In this document: piece by piece, positions 8,094 through 16,667 of the stretch
Numbering within the stretch: position 1 is the stretch's first letter
How the letters are laid out: every line of letters begins with the position of its first letter
Assembly: GCA_015665315.1 (NCBI GenBank)
Contig: JADFAK010000206.1
Span: 1 to 39,377 of the forward strand
Direction of reading: 5' to 3'
DNA from: Flavobacteriales bacterium
GTDB lineage: Bacteria; Bacteroidota; Bacteroidia; Flavobacteriales_D; Sanyastnellaceae
DNA length: 39,377 nucleotides
Made by a program: the position numbers and the translations under genes
Notes under the pieces: model-generated
Database searches by the model: none
The model's input: the letters and a program-made list of their open reading frames with translations, nothing else
Told to the model about the DNA's origin: nothing

Positions 8094-10860
8094 AAAGAGC
8101 TTATTGATCGCCATGTTTGTTTGGGCCAACTTGTTTGTGTGCGCCCAGTCATGCGTGGATTCTATCATAGGGCCGCCGAACAAAGAACAAATAAATCCAG
8201 CCGCATCGCTCAACCTTGGTAGCAAGGAACTCATTTCTTTCAACGAAAGTCTAAGATTCAAGTATTCACCTTGGTGTGATACGTTGAACAATGAATTCAT
8301 ATCGATTAAAGAATCAACAAGCTTGTCCAGCCTGAAAAAGGCGGATGGTCACTTGTCACAGATTCCAACCACCCCGAATTACGCAGAAATCGATTTTCAC
8401 GGCCTCAAAACTTGGGTTACCCCCGTTTCTGTCGAGACTTTAAGCACCTTGTTTTTCGAGTCAACGGATTCCAGTCGTTGGATTTCAATCTACGGCCACC
8501 ACCAATCGGCCCACGACGTGCTTTGTCTGACAGTTGATGAGGACGATCTCTTTAGTGATTCTCTCGGTATTATGGTGCCGGGCATTCGTTATGAGAATTC
8601 AGAGCGGACGGGAAATTATCATCTGCGTGGAAAGCAGTCGGAGCGCGATGCATACTTGCATTATTTCACGCCCGATTCTCTCTTGTTCGCTATGCCCATC
8701 CATATACGCATACATGGAGGTTTACAAAGAGGGGCTATGCAAAAGTCCATACGTCTCTATTTTCCAGGAGATGAGAAAAAGAATGAGTTCTTCCCTGAGT
8801 CACAGCGCTCGACTTTCGATCAGCTTGTCCTTAGAAATGGCAACAGTGCGGGAAATGGCACACACATCACCGATGCATTCATTCATGCGTGCGCACCCAA
8901 AAGTAACCTGATCTCCAATCCATCTCGACCTGTCGAACTCTTTATCAATGGCGAATATTGGGGCTTCTATCACCTGAGACACCGCAATAACGAAGAGACT
9001 ATCCAAGCCGCCTTAGGTTTGACCGATCCTATTCATCTCTACGACGAAAAGGTTCTCACCGATGCCACATTCAATACGCCTATCGATTCTTTGGCGGAGG
9101 AAATAGGTCAGTTGGATGTTAACACCGAAGAAGATTGGACAAAATTGGCAGACTTGCTCGATATTGAAAATGTCACCGATTACATACTCATCAATACCTT
9201 CTTTTCGAATCAGGATTGGATCATCAACAATGTGAAGGTATATCGACATCCGAGTACCGGTAAATGGTGCTTTCTGTTGGATGACATGGATGCCTGCATG
9301 AAAGATGGCCCAGAGGTCAATATTTTTGAGAACATCGACAAGACCCATGGATGTTATGCCGAAATTTTCAAGAAACTGTTGTCATGCCCACGATTCACAA
9401 GCCTTATTTGGAAGAGGTATCGGGAATTGAAAGCTAGTTCTTGGTCTGCGGAAACACTCAAACGCAAACATCTACACTGGTTACAGGATCACGAGCAATT
9501 AATTCAAGCCCATAGGCTGCGCTGGAAACCTAGCTTTATTCACGAAGATCTGAAGAGATCCCAAATAGCATCGCTTACTTTCCTGTCTCATCGTCATTAT
9601 TTCTTCGAAGACCAACTCTCAGAATATGGCTCAGGTTCGGCCGATTCCTCCTTGTGGGCTTTGATCGTCGTTTTAGTCTTGGCTCTGGTGTTCGGACTAC
9701 TGGCATTTGTTGCAAAAATCCCCTTGCTCCTTAAAAACATCTTCCTCCTTCTTGGTCAGTGGATAGCCATGTTCTCCGCAGTGGGATTCGTTTGTCCCGA
9801 AGGATTAAATTTTTCGCTTTTCGTTCTGGCAGATTCGTTTCTTAGTCCGACAACTTGGCTACTAGAATCGTTGAGCTTTACGACAATGGATAGCGGATCC
9901 ACAGGATTTATCGTGTCAATTGTGCTCGTACTTGTGTTGTGCGCCTGGGCACTGGCGACCATGCTGACTGAGTTAAATGTTTCACGTTTCATCCTTTGCT
10001 TTATTGGTTTTCTCTCGCCGCTCTATTTCATCCTACTGCCAAGCGCCGATTGGGTACTATTTGTTCTCAGTGCTATTTTCATAGTGGCTTATCGTCGCCA
10101 AAACAAATTCGGAATTGCCTTTGTACTTTTTCTGGTCGGCCTCGCTTTACCGATCGGTTTGCTCATGTTGCCCGCGCTATTCCTTACCGAAATGATCACT
10201 TCGAGTTCTCGAAGAGAGGTGCTGAAGAACTTTACCATGTATACCCTGGCGACTTTTGTTGGAGAGGGGATTGGTGCTTTATTCTTGTCCGATAGCTGGT
10301 TAACTCAAGGCTCGACGCTACTTGGACATTTCCATTGGCCTCAACTCCCCTTCATGAGCGGTACCGTTTTTCCAACCTTGTTTTTAGATGCTGTCGCAGT
10401 TTCGATTTCGATATTCTGCGTGTTTACGCTTCTCTACTATTTCATAAAACGACTCAAAGGGCAAATTCAAGAGAATCGCGAGTTAGTCCTATCAATAGGA
10501 GTGCTGGCATCTGTATTCTTATTTGCTTTTTGCACTGGGGATCAGTCTATGGTAAAAAGACTTGTTTTATCCTCTGGCTTTATCTTCGTGCTAATCGCCA
10601 ATTTTTGGCAGTATTCTTCGCGGGTCACCTATTTTATTCCGCTCTTTTTTATGCTCACCTTTCTCCTTTTTGGAAGCTATACACATATTTTAATTCAAAT
10701 AAAGTTCACCCTTCTTGCGCTTTTCTTGGGCTCATTTTTCTTGGTGTATCGTGAGAATAAGTTAATTCGAAACACATTCCGGGTGCTACAATTAGTTGGA
10801 ATGGCTTTTGCTCAATGGTATTTCCTCTTGCAATGGTTTTGCAGTGGGCCAGTACAATAA
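8083..10860 (+). CDS. CotH-kinase-like domain fused to a multi-span membrane domain
   Basis: About 925 residues. After a signal-like N-terminus (LLIAMFVWANLFVCAQS), residues about 150-450 carry CotH family motifs: IRIHGGLQRG, LRNGNS, FINGEYWGFYHLRHRNNE, and KVYRHPSTGKW followed by FLLDDMDACM, whose Asp residues match the metal-binding site of the CotH atypical kinase fold. From about residue 525 to the end there are roughly 11 hydrophobic spans, which I do not recognise as a named transporter or transferase. There is no ATG near the frame start: TTG at 8077 or 8083 gives the best signal peptide, and ATG 8113 would shorten it. It overlaps the T9SS gene. Protein kinase activity is only inferred. 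Confidence 0.7.
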   Translation: MLGEKSLLIAMFVWANLFVCAQSCVDSIIGPPNKEQINPAASLNLGSKELISFNESLRFKYSPWCDTLNNEFISIKESTSLSSLKKADGHLSQIPTTPNYAEIDFHGLKTWVTPVSVETLSTLFFESTDSSRWISIYGHHQSAHDVLCLTVDEDDLFSDSLGIMVPGIRYENSERTGNYHLRGKQSERDAYLHYFTPDSLLFAMPIHIRIHGGLQRGAMQKSIRLYFPGDEKKNEFFPESQRSTFDQLVLRNGNSAGNGTHITDAFIHACAPKSNLISNPSRPVELFINGEYWGFYHLRHRNNEETIQAALGLTDPIHLYDEKVLTDATFNTPIDSLAEEIGQLDVNTEEDWTKLADLLDIENVTDYILINTFFSNQDWIINNVKVYRHPSTGKWCFLLDDMDACMKDGPEVNIFENIDKTHGCYAEIFKKLLSCPRFTSLIWKRYRELKASSWSAETLKRKHLHWLQDHEQLIQAHRLRWKPSFIHEDLKRSQIASLTFLSHRHYFFEDQLSEYGSGSADSSLWALIVVLVLALVFGLLAFVAKIPLLLKNIFLLLGQWIAMFSAVGFVCPEGLNFSLFVLADSFLSPTTWLLESLSFTTMDSGSTGFIVSIVLVLVLCAWALATMLTELNVSRFILCFIGFLSPLYFILLPSADWVLFVLSAIFIVAYRRQNKFGIAFVLFLVGLALPIGLLMLPALFLTEMITSSSRREVLKNFTMYTLATFVGEGIGALFLSDSWLTQGSTLLGHFHWPQLPFMSGTVFPTLFLDAVAVSISIFCVFTLLYYFIKRLKGQIQENRELVLSIGVLASVFLFAFCTGDQSMVKRLVLSSGFIFVLIANFWQYSSRVTYFIPLFFMLTFLLFGSYTHILIQIKFTLLALFLGSFFLVYRENKLIRNTFRVLQLVGMAFAQWYFLLQWFCSGPVQ

Positions 10861-10916
10861 GCTTACTTATCTTGCACAAGGCAAATGCTGATTCACGAAC
10901 ATATCAATTCACTACG

Positions 10917-11420
10917 ATGAAATACCTAATTCTCCTCTTTGGCATCCTCTTAACTTCATGCGGAAATAATAAAGGAGCCTCCAAAAGTGACAGCATGATG
11001 ATGGACGTGAATGTATCTTCCTTCTTTTCACAAGATAGTTTCCCAGGAGTAGAATCCAACCTGAGAAATACACGAGTGTACAAGTGCGACTTTACGGTGA
11101 ATACAAAAGTGCCTTTCGAAATTGTTGAATTTTTAGTCGACTCGATTAAATTACCAGTTCCCAGTCTGACCCTCAACGGGGAAATTCTCAAGAACGAACA
11201 TATTCAAATTGCCGGTGATTCGGCACATGTTATATTTCAGGCCAATCGGATGTTCTTCAATGCTGAAGCCAAGAATCAGATCTATAATGTTGAGACCTAC
11301 CAGCTTTCTGGCTTGAGACTTCCTGAGTTAAATGGAAAGATGGTCATTCGAGTGGATGGGCAGTTGCAAACTGTAGACTTGGGGGATTACGTCAAAAAGG
11401 CATCCGTCTTTCATCCTTAA
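10917..11420 (+). CDS. Small predicted lipoprotein, unknown function
   Basis: A protein of 167 residues. The frame is open from 10815, but ATG 10917 gives a clear lipoprotein signal peptide (KYLILLFGILLTSC), so that start is chosen. The mature part starts with a Ser/Lys/Met-rich linker and then a beta-rich domain ending in a VDLGDYVKK segment. I recognise no family. It begins 57 bases after the CotH-fusion gene, so it may share that transcript. Confidence 0.62.
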   Translation: MKYLILLFGILLTSCGNNKGASKSDSMMMDVNVSSFFSQDSFPGVESNLRNTRVYKCDFTVNTKVPFEIVEFLVDSIKLPVPSLTLNGEILKNEHIQIAGDSAHVIFQANRMFFNAEAKNQIYNVETYQLSGLRLPELNGKMVIRVDGQLQTVDLGDYVKKASVFHP

Positions 11421-11431
11421 TTCCATTCTTT

Positions 11432-11467
11432 AGATCTACTAAGATCTTCCTCGATTAATTTTTTTTT
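11432..11467 (+). terminator. Weak hairpin plus T-run
   Basis: AGATCT (11432-11437) and AGATCT (11442-11447) form a 6-bp stem with a 4-base loop; after about a dozen bases comes a run of nine T. The gap between stem and T-run is longer than usual, so this is a tentative end of the long envelope transcript. Confidence 0.4.
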
Positions 11468-11530
11468 GGTTTGCGATGCAACTACCGAAGAAAGTCGTGT
11501 CATTAAGTTGGAAACAATAAATTTTGACTT

Positions 11531-12244
11531 ATGAATCGATTATTTTGGATTGCAATTGCCGCTGTAGTGTTTACACTTGGATCATGCCACAAAGGCGTTT
11601 TCGATAGCGGAGTATGGGTAACTGAAGAACGAGTTATCTCCGACAATTACCACGGTATCATCATAGAAGATGCAATTGATGTGGTAATCATTGAAGGTGC
11701 ACCCTATTCTCTTAAAATTGAAGGTGGTGAGAATAAATTGCCTTTTATCGAAACCAAGGTGATTGATGGCCGACTGGTCTTGCGTGAAAAGAGAAATCAC
11801 ATTCGAAACGACAAACAAGTGAGGGTTTTCGTTTCGCAAAATCACATTAGCAACATATCTATCGATGGATCTGGCGACGTGACAGGCGACGATATTTGGG
11901 CCGGTGAGTTAGAAATCGATATCAGCGGATCGGGAAACATCAATTTAGGGGTTGACATTGAAGGAACAGTTGAAGTTGATATCAATGGCTCGGGCGATGT
12001 GCGTTTAACAGGTGAAGCTTCGCAGGTTAATTTCGATATTGATGGAAGTGGTGACATTGACACCCGTCAAATCATGGCATCCAACGCCTATGTGTTTATC
12101 AACGGCAGCGGAGATGTACGCCTAACGGCCACCGAGTTTTTGCACGTGGAAATTGATGGAAGTGGTGACGTCATGTACTGGGGAGCGCCAAATACCGTTG
12201 AAGTAGATATCGATGGTAGTGGCGATCTAATCGACATGGAATAA
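11531..12244 (+). CDS. Head-GIN domain lipoprotein (DUF2807)
   Basis: A protein of 237 residues with lipobox LGSC at the end of the signal peptide. The body is a repetitive beta-solenoid: the pattern I-D/N-G-S-G-D/N recurs about every 20 residues (at least eight copies, such as IDGSGDV and INGSGDV), the signature of the putative auto-transporter adhesin head-GIN/DUF2807 family. Cell-surface or periplasmic location is expected, but the biochemical role of the family is not established. A TAAATTTTG stretch (11517-11525) just before the gene is a near match to the Bacteroidota -7 box. Confidence 0.82.
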   Translation: MNRLFWIAIAAVVFTLGSCHKGVFDSGVWVTEERVISDNYHGIIIEDAIDVVIIEGAPYSLKIEGGENKLPFIETKVIDGRLVLREKRNHIRNDKQVRVFVSQNHISNISIDGSGDVTGDDIWAGELEIDISGSGNINLGVDIEGTVEVDINGSGDVRLTGEASQVNFDIDGSGDIDTRQIMASNAYVFINGSGDVRLTATEFLHVEIDGSGDVMYWGAPNTVEVDIDGSGDLIDME

Positions 12245-12274
12245 CTTAGCAACAATCAATAAAAAACCAACAAG

Positions 12275-12901
12275 ATGAAATCAATCATTAGCGCAGTACT
12301 TGTGATGTTGAGCCTAAGCACAATGGCGCAGGAAGTAAAAGAAATGCAAACCCTTTTTGGCAACGAACGTTCTCTTGGCGTGTTCTTCGGTGTAGGGGTT
12401 AAGATGACCGAAATTGATAAACAACCTGCTGTGTTCACTGGTGGTGAGTTTAACCTAATTATAGGACGAGCCATGAATATCGGCGTAGTTGGGTACGGAT
12501 TGTCGACCAGTTCGTTTACAGGCAACACGGCACTCGGAGAAGATGGATACTACTTGTCAATGGGGTACGGAGGCCTAAATCTTGAGCCTGTATTTTATTC
12601 AAGAAGCTTAGTGCATTTCACCGTACCTGTTTTAATAGGAGTGGGTGGTGTGTCGCAACGACCTGATGGCTATGTGGCATTCGAACCCGGTGAAGACCCT
12701 GTCGTGAGCGAACCACGGATCTCTGATGGTTTCCTAATCATTGAACCTGGAATCAATGCCGAGCTCAATATCTTCAAGTTCATGAGACTCACTGCCGGAG
12801 CTAGTTATAGAATGATAAGCGATGTGCAAATTCCAGGGATGCAACAACAAGCGCTCCAAGGATTATCTGGACATATCGGATTAAGAATAGGCTGGTTCTA
12901 A
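12275..12901 (+). CDS. Outer-membrane beta-barrel-like protein
   Basis: A protein of 208 residues with a signal peptide (about 1-19, ending TMAQ). The mature part has alternating strands (GVFFGVGVKM, GEFNLIIGRAMNIGVVGYGL, GYGGLNLEPVFY) and ends in an aromatic residue (GLRIGWF), as is usual for the last strand of a beta-barrel. I do not recognise a specific family. It lies 30 bases after the head-GIN gene and just before the sigma-factor operon, so it may be part of one envelope-response unit. Confidence 0.6.
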   Translation: MKSIISAVLVMLSLSTMAQEVKEMQTLFGNERSLGVFFGVGVKMTEIDKQPAVFTGGEFNLIIGRAMNIGVVGYGLSTSSFTGNTALGEDGYYLSMGYGGLNLEPVFYSRSLVHFTVPVLIGVGGVSQRPDGYVAFEPGEDPVVSEPRISDGFLIIEPGINAELNIFKFMRLTAGASYRMISDVQIPGMQQQALQGLSGHIGLRIGWF

Positions 12902-12920
12902 GCAGCAAGAATTTCAAGAG

Positions 12921-13475
12921 TTGTCGCAAACTGAAGTATTCATACACCACGAATTGGTGGAAAAGTGCAAGCGGGGTGATTCCCGTGCTCAGCGAGATCT
13001 GTACAATCACTATTCAAGAGGAATGTTCAACGTCGCATTACGTATCGTGAACGATCATTTTGAAGCAGAGGATGTGTTGCAGGAGTGCTTTGTAACGGCC
13101 TTTTCCAAGATTCAATCCTTTCGAGGGGATTCGAGCTTCGGTGCTTGGCTCAAGCGGATAGTCGTCAATAGATCGATCAATGCTGTCAAGAGACGAAAGA
13201 TGAATTTCGAGTCCATCGATGATGATCAAAATGCAGACTTCAAAGAAGATGAAGAGCAGGATGAACAACCGTGGGGAATATATACGGTGCAGGATGTGAA
13301 GAAGGCGATGGGGCATTTGCCCGAAGGGTACAGAATTGTATTCTCATTGTATATGTTCGAAGATTTGAGCCACAGGGAAATAGCAGATTCACTGAACATT
13401 ACGGAGTCAACCTCCAAAAGTCAGCTGAATCGAGCAAAGAAGAAGTTGAAAGATTTAATACTACAGCAACGATGA
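12921..13475 (+). CDS. ECF-type RNA polymerase sigma factor
   Basis: A protein of 184 residues with both ECF domains. Region 2 spans about residues 10-75 (LYNHYSRGMFNVALRIVND, EDVLQECFVTAFSKI, FGAWLKRIVVNRSINAVKR). Region 4 spans about 125-180 (LPEGYRIVFSLYMFEDLSHREIADSL, then a helix-turn-helix). It should direct polymerase to a small regulon, probably envelope related. No ATG precedes region 2 in frame, so TTG 12921 is the likely start. Its stop overlaps the anti-sigma start by ATGA, the usual arrangement for a sigma/anti-sigma pair. Confidence 0.9.
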   Translation: MSQTEVFIHHELVEKCKRGDSRAQRDLYNHYSRGMFNVALRIVNDHFEAEDVLQECFVTAFSKIQSFRGDSSFGAWLKRIVVNRSINAVKRRKMNFESIDDDQNADFKEDEEQDEQPWGIYTVQDVKKAMGHLPEGYRIVFSLYMFEDLSHREIADSLNITESTSKSQLNRAKKKLKDLILQQR

Positions 13476-14026
13476 AAGATGATCGATTAAAAAGCTGGAT
13501 TACAGAGAACAAAGAAGCATTTGAAGAGGATTTCAATGCCGAAAGTAACTGGTCCAGAATCGAGGAAGGTTTGGCACCTCCCGTGAAGATGGTTCGCTTG
13601 AGAACAGTCATCCAATGGGGCGTCGCAGCAGCTCTCGTCATTAGCTTGGGTGTCTCGGTTTTGCTGAATATGATACATCGAGAACAAGAGGTTTTAGCTG
13701 AAGTGCCAGCCAAAGAAACCATACAGCCAATGGACTTGTCGGCTCTGGGAGGTGAACTCGCTGAAGCCGAAGGGTATTATATCAGTCAGGTGAATCTATG
13801 CATGTCGCAATTGGCCGATTTCGAAGTGGATGAAGATATGATGGCCGATGTTCAAATGCTCCAGGAGGAATACGAGAATTTGAAGAAGGAGTTGGGAAGA
13901 GGGGCCGATAAAGAAAAGATCATCGCCGCCATGATCGAGAATTACAGATTCAGGTTGGAAATACTTGAAAATATTTTGCAGGAATTAAACGAAAAGAATC
14001 ATGATGATGAGCAAGTTATGGCTTAA
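13472..14026 (+). CDS. Membrane anti-sigma-factor-like protein
   Basis: A protein of 184 residues. The cytoplasmic N-terminus (KDDRLKSWITENKEAFEE) precedes a membrane span at about residues 48-67, and the rest is a predicted periplasmic helical domain rich in Glu and Leu. Position and shape fit a regulator holding the upstream sigma factor, but no zinc-binding anti-sigma motif is visible. The frame is open from 13271, but ATG 13472 overlaps the sigma stop and gives the correct topology. It overlaps the next gene by 26 bases. Confidence 0.7.
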   Translation: MKDDRLKSWITENKEAFEEDFNAESNWSRIEEGLAPPVKMVRLRTVIQWGVAAALVISLGVSVLLNMIHREQEVLAEVPAKETIQPMDLSALGGELAEAEGYYISQVNLCMSQLADFEVDEDMMADVQMLQEEYENLKKELGRGADKEKIIAAMIENYRFRLEILENILQELNEKNHDDEQVMA

Positions 14027-15095
14027 GTCTGGACTGTTATTGATGTGCGTGCTCTCAGCATCCATCGTCCAGGCAAATGATTACGAGAAATCGAGAAAGG
14101 AGGGGAGGGCAATGAAGGTGTCTAGCTCTGTTTTGCTCGAAATAGACAACCAATACGGCAACGTCGAAATCTTGTCGGTGAAAGGTGATTCCCTCATTAT
14201 CGACGTGACGATCAAGGTTCTTGGAGACGACAAGGACGACGTAGAAGAACTGTTGGATTTGATTCAAGTGAATATCCGTGAGGCTTCTTCTTATGTCCTG
14301 GTAGAGACTTTGTGGGCCGAGGATGCTTCTTTCTTTAAAAAGAGTTTCCTTGATCTTTCACAGACCTTTGGCTCGAGAGACATGATTCAAGTTGACTACC
14401 ACATTCGGGTACCCAAAAATATGTCGATCGAGATTAAAAATCGCTTTGGGGATGTGTATATGGGTGACCATGATGGTACCGTAGATCTAGACTTGTCCTA
14501 CGGCGACTTTCGAGCGCACAAACTGGCTCAGGTGAAAACCCTCAAAGCTAAATATGGCAAAATGAAGGTGAAAGAAATTGGAGGGTCGGCAAGATTTGAC
14601 GTGAGATTCATGGATACGGTGGAAATTGACGAAGCCAATGAAGTGTATATGAAATCCACTTCTTCGGATATCGAAATAGAAAAAGTGGCCAAGTTGAACC
14701 TCAATTGCACGCATGATGACATTCGAGTAGTAGAAGCCGAAGAGATTTCTGGATCCATATCGCTAACTGAACTGGAGGTGGAAGACATCTTAACGAAATT
14801 TGATTTGACGACCAAGTACGGTGAGGTTCACCTGAGAAATGTGAGCACGAGCTTGAACTTGCTCAACATAGAAGGAGCATATACCGATTTCCAAATTGGC
14901 TTCGCACCTGGGTTTAAGAGCAAGTATACGGTCCAAATAACAGACAATAGAGAATTCTCCCGTGGCGAAAATGTATCAGTAGAAGATGAAACCAAGCGCA
15001 GTGAATTCATTACATATAAAGGTTCCATTGGTAAGGGAGGGGACGCACGCGTATCGATTATAACACGTAGCGGCTTTGTGAAATTTACACGATAA
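14001..15095 (+). CDS. DUF4097-type beta-strand repeat protein, secreted
   Basis: A protein of 364 residues with a signal peptide (about 1-25, ending VQAND). The mature part is a run of short beta strands with repeated pairs such as IDNQYGNVEI, IKNRFGDVYM, LDLSYGDFRAHK and TKYGEVHLRN. This N-x-x-G-D-V pattern is that of DUF4097/putative-adhesin proteins. It is the third gene of the sigma/anti-sigma operon and may be a sensor or target of that circuit in the periplasm or on the surface. Confidence 0.75.
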   Translation: MMMSKLWLKSGLLLMCVLSASIVQANDYEKSRKEGRAMKVSSSVLLEIDNQYGNVEILSVKGDSLIIDVTIKVLGDDKDDVEELLDLIQVNIREASSYVLVETLWAEDASFFKKSFLDLSQTFGSRDMIQVDYHIRVPKNMSIEIKNRFGDVYMGDHDGTVDLDLSYGDFRAHKLAQVKTLKAKYGKMKVKEIGGSARFDVRFMDTVEIDEANEVYMKSTSSDIEIEKVAKLNLNCTHDDIRVVEAEEISGSISLTELEVEDILTKFDLTTKYGEVHLRNVSTSLNLLNIEGAYTDFQIGFAPGFKSKYTVQITDNREFSRGENVSVEDETKRSEFITYKGSIGKGGDARVSIITRSGFVKFTR

Positions 15096-15107
15096 AGCTC
15101 TTTATTT

Positions 15108-15123
15108 AGCCTTCGGCAAATGC
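15108..15123 (+). repeat. Short dispersed hairpin repeat, copy 1
   Basis: AGCCTTCGGCAAATGC is repeated exactly at 27329-27344, and a close relative lies on the minus strand at 36707-36722. It can fold as GCcTT-CGGCA-AAtGC with a five-base CGGCA loop. It lies directly after the DUF4097 stop and before a short T-run. Confidence 0.45.
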
Positions 15124-15187
15124 CCTTTTTGAGGTATTGTGAGAAGTAGAAGAAATCGAGTCATTTGGTCTGTAATAATAGGACTAT

Positions 15188-15337
15188 ATGCTTCGAGAGA
15201 CGACGGAAGTGAACTTCCAATTGCCAGCCTGTGTTTTCCATCAAATCGAACTGGATTTGAAAAAGAAAAAGAGCAAAGGCTGCTGCGAAAAATTCAAGAA
15301 GAAAAAGAGGTGTAAGAAATGCCCGGCAAATACCTAA
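15188..15337 (+). CDS. Cys/Lys-rich small protein (49 residues)
   Basis: A short frame from ATG 15188 to TAA 15335-15337, with an in-frame stop (TAG, 15179-15181) just upstream fixing the start. The C-terminal half is strikingly basic and Cys-rich (KKKKSKGCCEKFKKKKRCKK, then CPANT). I recall short Bacteroidota proteins with a similar CC-K-RCKKCP tail, but cannot confirm it by search. The four cysteines (CC, C, C) could bind metal and the lysines could contact nucleic acid. It lies convergent to acylphosphatase, 92 bases after the DUF4097 gene. Confidence 0.55.
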   Translation: MLRETTEVNFQLPACVFHQIELDLKKKKSKGCCEKFKKKKRCKKCPANT

Positions 15338-15342
15338 GCCGT

Positions 15343-15615
15343 TTATCGCCTGATCTCAAACTTACTTTCTCCCTCAACGATTTCTATAAAGTCCGTTGAC
15401 ACCTTGGTGACCTCTGACATCGGTGGTCCCTGCTCACACCAAGCTAGCACCGAATTTAAATCTTCCATTCCACCCTGTATTTCCGCTTGAACTTCACCGC
15501 TTGGTACATTGCGCACATAGCCAGTGATCGGGAGCTTGGCTACGAAGTCAAACATACTCTTGCGGTAATAGACACCCTGCACTTTTCCTGAAATTAGCAG
15601 CTTCATTCTCTTCAT
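15343..15615 (-). CDS. Acylphosphatase
   Basis: Cytoplasmic hydrolase of acyl phosphates. The 90-residue length is normal. The catalytic Arg is R18 in GKVQGVYYRKS (a variant of the usual GRVQGVGFR), and the catalytic Asn is N36 in TGYVRNVPSG. It overlaps deoC by 4 bases and is cotranscribed after it. Two Met codons lie at the start (M1, M4); either could be used. Confidence 0.9.
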   Translation of the reverse strand: MKRMKLLISGKVQGVYYRKSMFDFVAKLPITGYVRNVPSGEVQAEIQGGMEDLNSVLAWCEQGPPMSEVTKVSTDFIEIVEGESKFEIRR

Positions 15616-16280
15616 AGTTCAACTTCTTGGATAATCTGAATGCCCGCGCTCGTGCCAAGTCTGTGTGTGCCTAGTCGCAAGTAGGAGAGAGCGGATTGTA
15701 AATCACGGATTCCCCCAGCGGCCTTGACTTTTACGCTTGTGCCCTTGGTCAGAGCCATTAGAAGTTGAACATCCGCGAGACTAGCCCCTCCTTTGCTATG
15801 TGTGCCAGTACTCGTTTTGAGATAGTCGACGCCTTCCTCTATCCCCATTTGCGCTTGTCGCTGCTTTTCATTGTCATTCAGGGCCGACATCTCCAAGATA
15901 AGTTTCAAGCATATATGTGGACCGCACGCCTTTCTAATTTCACGAATTTCATTTCTTACGTACTGATCATGGGCTCCTTTGACCATTCCCAGATTGATAA
16001 CCATGTCAATCTCCGTTGCGCCATCGGCTATTGCTTGTTTGGTTTCGGCGACTTTGATTTCCGTGGTATTGGCCCCAAGAGGAAATCCTATCACAGTGCA
16101 TATTGCGACGTTCGTGTTTTTTAATTCGGCTTTGGCGAGTTGGATATGACAGGGATGGATACACACGGCGGCAAACTTGTGCTTTTTCGCGTCGTGGCAA
16201 AGTGTTTGAATGTCTTCGGGAGTCGCTTCTGCGCGCAGATTGGTGTGGTCGATATGCGAGGCAATCATGTCGGGAGTCAT
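15612..16280 (-). CDS. deoC: Deoxyribose-phosphate aldolase
   Basis: DeoC splits 2-deoxyribose 5-phosphate into acetaldehyde and glyceraldehyde 3-phosphate in deoxynucleoside catabolism. The 222-residue protein has the class I aldolase residues: Schiff-base K155 in DYLKTSTGTHSKGGAS, proton-relay K186 in VKVKAAGG, and D92 in EIDMVIN. The DHTNL opening and CTVIGFPLGA are also typical. The segment CLKLILEMSALND departs from the common LKVIIET form but does not touch the catalytic residues. It is first in a two-gene unit with acylphosphatase. Confidence 0.93.
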   Translation of the reverse strand: MTPDMIASHIDHTNLRAEATPEDIQTLCHDAKKHKFAAVCIHPCHIQLAKAELKNTNVAICTVIGFPLGANTTEIKVAETKQAIADGATEIDMVINLGMVKGAHDQYVRNEIREIRKACGPHICLKLILEMSALNDNEKQRQAQMGIEEGVDYLKTSTGTHSKGGASLADVQLLMALTKGTSVKVKAAGGIRDLQSALSYLRLGTHRLGTSAGIQIIQEVEL

Positions 16281-16421
16281 ACTACAAAGCTACTAACTAG
16301 GAAGGTCATAATGGTAGATGTTCGGAATTCGATTTCAAAAGCGCTTTGCAGACTTGGAGAGGCCGATTTTGACCCAGGAGGAATGACATGATAATTTCCA
16401 TTAGAATTTGATTGAAAGTTT

Positions 16422-16429
16422 TATATTTG
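16422..16429 (+). promoter_or_regulatory. Promoter -7 box of tRNA-Ala
   Basis: TATATTTG matches the Bacteroidota -7 consensus TAnnTTTG exactly and lies 43 bases upstream of the tRNA. No TTG is found exactly 19 bases upstream, so the -33 part is weak. Confidence 0.6.
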
Positions 16430-16472
16430 CGCCCCTATTCTAGGCCACCATATGGTTTGTGGATAGGAGCAA

Positions 16473-16549
16473 GGGGGATTAGCTCAGTTGGCTAGAGCGC
16501 TTCGCTGGCAGTGAAGAGGTCATCGGTTCGAATCCGATATTCTCCACCA
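16473..16549 (+). tRNA. tRNA-Ala (anticodon GGC)
   Basis: A 77-base cloverleaf. The acceptor arm GGGGGAT pairs with ATTCTCC, the D-arm is GCTCAGTTGGCTAGAGC, the anticodon stem CTTCG/TGAAG encloses loop CTGGCAG (anticodon GGC), and the T-arm is ATCGG-TTCGAAT-CCGAT. The 3' CCA is encoded. An intrinsic terminator follows directly. Confidence 0.95.
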
Positions 16550-16585
16550 AAGATTCAACGGAAATTTCGTTGAATCTTTTTTTTT
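16550..16585 (+). terminator. Terminator of tRNA-Ala
   Basis: AAGATTCAACG pairs perfectly with CGTTGAATCTT (11 bp, 7-base loop), followed by an unbroken run of T. It starts at the last base of the tRNA CCA end. Confidence 0.92.
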
Positions 16586-16667
16586 GCCCGATTCGTTTTC
16601 GAAGAGATATTTCAACTATAATTGCTGCGTAAAATAGACACTTTATCTATTTCTCTGTTTCAAGAAG

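Noticed and set aside
11842-12244. CRISPR-like or tandem DNA repeat in the head-GIN gene
   Set aside because: The periodicity is in the protein (IDGSGD repeats), with varied codons and spacing; no array or cas gene.
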